A program made the position numbers and the translations under genes. Under the pieces are notes generated by a model. That model worked only from the letters and a program-made list of their open reading frames with translations. It did no database searches and was not told the DNA's origin. Positions 61,883 to 64,000 of a DNA stretch of 64,000 nt are shown here, one piece after another (position 1 is the first letter of the stretch; every line of letters begins with the position of its first letter). The DNA comes from CAHJXF01 sp038254545. GTDB taxonomy: Bacteria; Pseudomonadota; Gammaproteobacteria; Burkholderiales; Burkholderiaceae_D. Where the stretch lies: contig JBBSGB010000008.1 of NCBI GenBank assembly GCA_038254545.1, positions 52,622 to 116,621 on the forward strand, given 5' to 3'.

Positions 61883-63103
61883 TCAATGCGAGCCTTCGAC
61901 GGAAGACGCAGGCGTTCGCGGACGATCGAGCGCGAGCACCAGCGCGGCTACGAGCAGGACGGTCGCGGCGACGATGCTGGGCACGCGCATCGCGGCGACG
62001 GCCGACGGCCCGGAGCGCGCGAGCAGAGGACCGGCGAGCTGGCCGAGCGCGAACGCCGCGGTCATGCCGGCGATCAGGCGTGATCCCGAATCCGATCCCG
62101 ATCCCGATCCCGCCGCTATCCGTCGGGCTTCCTGCATGCCCGCCATCGTCATCACCATGAAGGTTCCGCCGACGCAGATCGCCGAGAAAAGCAGCGATGC
62201 AATGCTCATGCGAACGACCGGCGCCGCGACGCCCGCGGCCATCACCAGCAGACTGATGGTCGCGACGGTGCGCGGGGCGGCGCGCGTCGTGAGCGCCGCG
62301 ACCGCGATCGTGGACGCAGCCGCTGCGACGCCGAACACCGGCCAGGTCCAGCCGAAGACCGCTGGGTCGGCGACGAACGCGCGGGCGACCGCCGGCAGGA
62401 AGGTCGCGGGAACGATGTAGCCGAATCCGAAGGCGCCGTAGCAGACCACGAGGATCCACGACGAGCGATCGATTTCGGTCGCCGGCGCGCCGCGCGCTTG
62501 AATGGTGGACGGTGCAGGCGCGGCTGAAGGCGCGGCCCGGCCGAACGCGCGCCACGTCGCGGCGGCCACGCAGGTACTGATCGCGCCGAGCAGGAGCCAG
62601 GCGTGCGCCGGGTCGCCCGCAAGAACGCCGGTGACGAGGCCGACCACTCCGGCGAACGCGATACCGAATCCGACGCCGGCGAAGACCCAGCCGCCGAGAT
62701 CTTCACGACCCGTTGCCGCGAGATGGCCAAGAGCCCATGAAGAAGTTCCGACCAGCACCCATGCGCTCGCGACGCCCGACAACATTCGAAGTGCGAGCCA
62801 CACGAGCATCGAGTCGCTAGACCCCATCGCCAGCGTGGAGAGCGCGACGAGCGCGAGACCCGTGCGCGCTGCGGTTCCGGGCCGCATCGGCCATGCGAAA
62901 CCAACGATGGCACCGATCAGGTAGCCGAGGTAGTTCGCCTCGGCAAGCGAGGCGCCGTCGGCCAATGTCAGGCCCTGCGACTCCTGCATCAGCGGAAACA
63001 GCGGCGTGAACGCGAAGCGCCCAATGCCCATCGCGGCTGCCATGCTCGCGAGGCCGACAGCGGCGACGAGCGCGGCCTTTATCAGTTTCGATTGGTCGTC
63101 CAT
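61883..63103 (-). CDS. YbfB/YjiJ-family MFS transporter
   Basis: 406 residues. The family start AAMGIGRFAFTPLFPLMQES and DGASLAEANYLGYLIGAIVG are clear, with RMLSGVASAWVLVGTSSWAL after. About 12 membrane segments. In the loop after helix 10 there is a short GSGSGSDSGS stretch coded by hexanucleotide repeats (about 62082-62111). Substrate unknown. Divergent from a LysR gene (126 bp), which probably controls it and the CMD gene. Confidence 0.9.
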   Translation of the reverse strand: MDDQSKLIKAALVAAVGLASMAAAMGIGRFAFTPLFPLMQESQGLTLADGASLAEANYLGYLIGAIVGFAWPMRPGTAARTGLALVALSTLAMGSSDSMLVWLALRMLSGVASAWVLVGTSSWALGHLAATGREDLGGWVFAGVGFGIAFAGVVGLVTGVLAGDPAHAWLLLGAISTCVAAATWRAFGRAAPSAAPAPSTIQARGAPATEIDRSSWILVVCYGAFGFGYIVPATFLPAVARAFVADPAVFGWTWPVFGVAAAASTIAVAALTTRAAPRTVATISLLVMAAGVAAPVVRMSIASLLFSAICVGGTFMVMTMAGMQEARRIAAGSGSGSDSGSRLIAGMTAAFALGQLAGPLLARSGPSAVAAMRVPSIVAATVLLVAALVLALDRPRTPASSVEGSH

Positions 63104-63140
63104 GAGCTCATCGTAGGCGTACCATCACTTTCCGGATAAT

Positions 63141-63163
63141 GAATAATTCAGAAAGAGTTATTC
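63141..63163. promoter_or_regulatory. Candidate LysR binding site
   Basis: GAATAA and TTATTC arms with an 11-base centre, in the only AT-rich part of the divergent region between the MFS and LysR genes. This is the T-N11-A geometry of LysR sites. Confidence 0.45.
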
Positions 63164-63229
63164 TTCAACGGAGAATCACTCGATCTGGCCGACTCGCCCG
63201 ACGATCGGTGCTTGACGCGGAGATTTCAC

Positions 63230-64000
63230 ATGGACTTGTCCGATCTCGTGATCTTTCGAGCCGTCGCGCGCGAGGGCGGCATCGTCCGCGCGGCGCGCGT
63301 CCTTCATCGCGTGCAATCGAACGTCACGACGCGCATCAAGCAGCTAGAGGAATCGGTGGGCGCGCAGCTCTTCCATCGCGATCGACAACGGCTGCACCTT
63401 TCGCCGGACGGTGAACGCCTGCTCGCCTACGCCGACCGGCTGCTGCAACTGGCCGACGAGGCGCGCGCCGCGGTCGGCAGCGGACCGCCGCGCGGGATCC
63501 TGCGGCTGGGCGCGCTCGAGAGCACCAGCGCGAGCCGGCTTCCGGCGATCCTGTCGACCTTCCACGTCCGCTATCCCGAAGTCGGCGTCGAGTTGACCAC
63601 CGGGACCAACGACGCCTTGAGCGAGGCGGTCGCTATGAGGCGGCTCGATGCCGCCTTCGTCGCGGAAACGCCGGGCCACCCGCGGCTTGCGCACGCTTCG
63701 ATGTTCCGCGAGCGGCTGGTGCTGATCACCTCGCTCGCACATCGGCCGGTGCGCCATGCGCTCGACGTTGCCGACGAGACCGTGATCGCATTTCCGAACG
63801 GCTGCGCCTACCGGCGCGTGATCCAGCGCTGGCTGGGCGAGCGTGGGCTGCAAGCGGTGCGCACGCTCGAACTCGGTTCGTATCACGCGATCGTCGCTTG
63901 CGTGGCGTCGGGAACCGGGATCGCGGTCATGCCCGAGTCGGTGCTCGAGACGGTGCACAGTGCGGAAGTCGCGCGGCATCGATTGCCCAAGGTAATCGGC
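63230..64000 (+). CDS. LysR-family regulator (3' end outside window)
   Basis: At least 257 residues from the ATG at 63230 (GGAG about 9 bases before). The helix-turn-helix is VIFRAVAREGGIVRAARVLH then RVQSNVTTRIKQLEESVGAQ; the effector domain follows (RGILRLGALESTSASRLPAI, TNDALSEAVAMRRLDAAFVA, ACVASGTGIAVMPESVLETV) as in the PtrR/YneJ-like group. The frame is still open at the last base. It is divergent from the YbfB-type MFS/CMD operon, its probable target. Confidence 0.92.
   Translation, partial: MDLSDLVIFRAVAREGGIVRAARVLHRVQSNVTTRIKQLEESVGAQLFHRDRQRLHLSPDGERLLAYADRLLQLADEARAAVGSGPPRGILRLGALESTSASRLPAILSTFHVRYPEVGVELTTGTNDALSEAVAMRRLDAAFVAETPGHPRLAHASMFRERLVLITSLAHRPVRHALDVADETVIAFPNGCAYRRVIQRWLGERGLQAVRTLELGSYHAIVACVASGTGIAVMPESVLETVHSAEVARHRLPKVIG

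Noticed and set aside
62082..62111. Hexanucleotide repeat in the YbfB-type MFS gene as a phase-variation switch
   Set aside because: The unit is 6 bp, so copy changes keep the frame; it only codes a Gly/Ser loop.

Overview
The window is high-GC DNA (about two-thirds G+C by eye) with dense, short-spaced, protein-coding genes on both strands. The gene set suggests a chemoheterotrophic, aerobic, soil- or water-type betaproteobacterium close to Burkholderiales: gentisate-route aromatic catabolism under a LysR regulator, IcmF, TAXI-type TRAP transport, a SorAB-type sulfite dehydrogenase, many MFS, LysR, ArsR, TetR and SRPBCC genes, and a REP-like interspersed hairpin. That is an inference from gene content, since no rRNA or ribosomal protein gene is present. 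I saw no tRNA, rRNA, CRISPR array, phage or transposase gene.

Layout. 0-14 kb (core-like): end of a histidine kinase; divergent LysR / 3-hydroxybenzoate 6-hydroxylase-like + gentisate 1,2-dioxygenase; modABC + modE with a ModE-type operator; glpK (with an unusual ~53-residue insertion) divergent from a PPK2 kinase; icmF. 13.6-19 kb (accessory): TetR remnant; two ArsR+SRPBCC modules, each with GGTT-type inverted repeats; a formate/nitrite-type channel flanked by a 134-bp perfect direct repeat from a VOC gene; an AbrB/PIN toxin-antitoxin pair. 19-22 kb: serC-serA-creA. 22-31 kb: large secreted protein, TetR, MFS, an orphan promoter with an 18-bp palindrome, ohrR-ohr, secreted LamG-like protein, chrB and a divergent MFS.

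31-49 kb is a collection of small stress and accessory genes (YafY, ECF sigma with SnoaL domain, ABM, GFA, DUF899, VOC, YCII, tautomerases, GST, XRE, UvrA2-like, methyltransferases, alpha/beta hydrolase, DUF4242, OsmC-like, AraC, SulP). Seven genes here are broken by single-base shifts, which means either local decay or consensus indel errors. It also holds the most interesting regulatory DNA: two copies of a CATCC-N16-CGTC promoter-like element (upstream of the ABM-sigma operon and of the DUF899 gene), a perfect 11-bp-arm palindrome at yafY, and a 20-bp-arm inverted repeat before an XRE/membrane-protein operon.

49-64 kb: SorA-SorB sulfite dehydrogenase, CPA1 antiporter, DUF2254, TAXI-TRAP transporter (receptor, REP pair, fused permease, DUF1850), AKR divergent from DUF2855 + DUF1801-like, MFS, CMD-family protein + YbfB-type MFS, and a LysR gene running off the right edge.

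Functional links: modABC/modE can supply molybdenum to SorA; ohrR/ohr, a one-cysteine OsmC-like protein and GST are thiol or peroxide stress functions; chrB plus MFS looks like a metal/oxyanion response. The best candidate for something undescribed is the ECF-sigma mini-regulon at 32.6-35.3 kb, followed by the paired inverted-repeat operators that each seem to belong to one small regulator.
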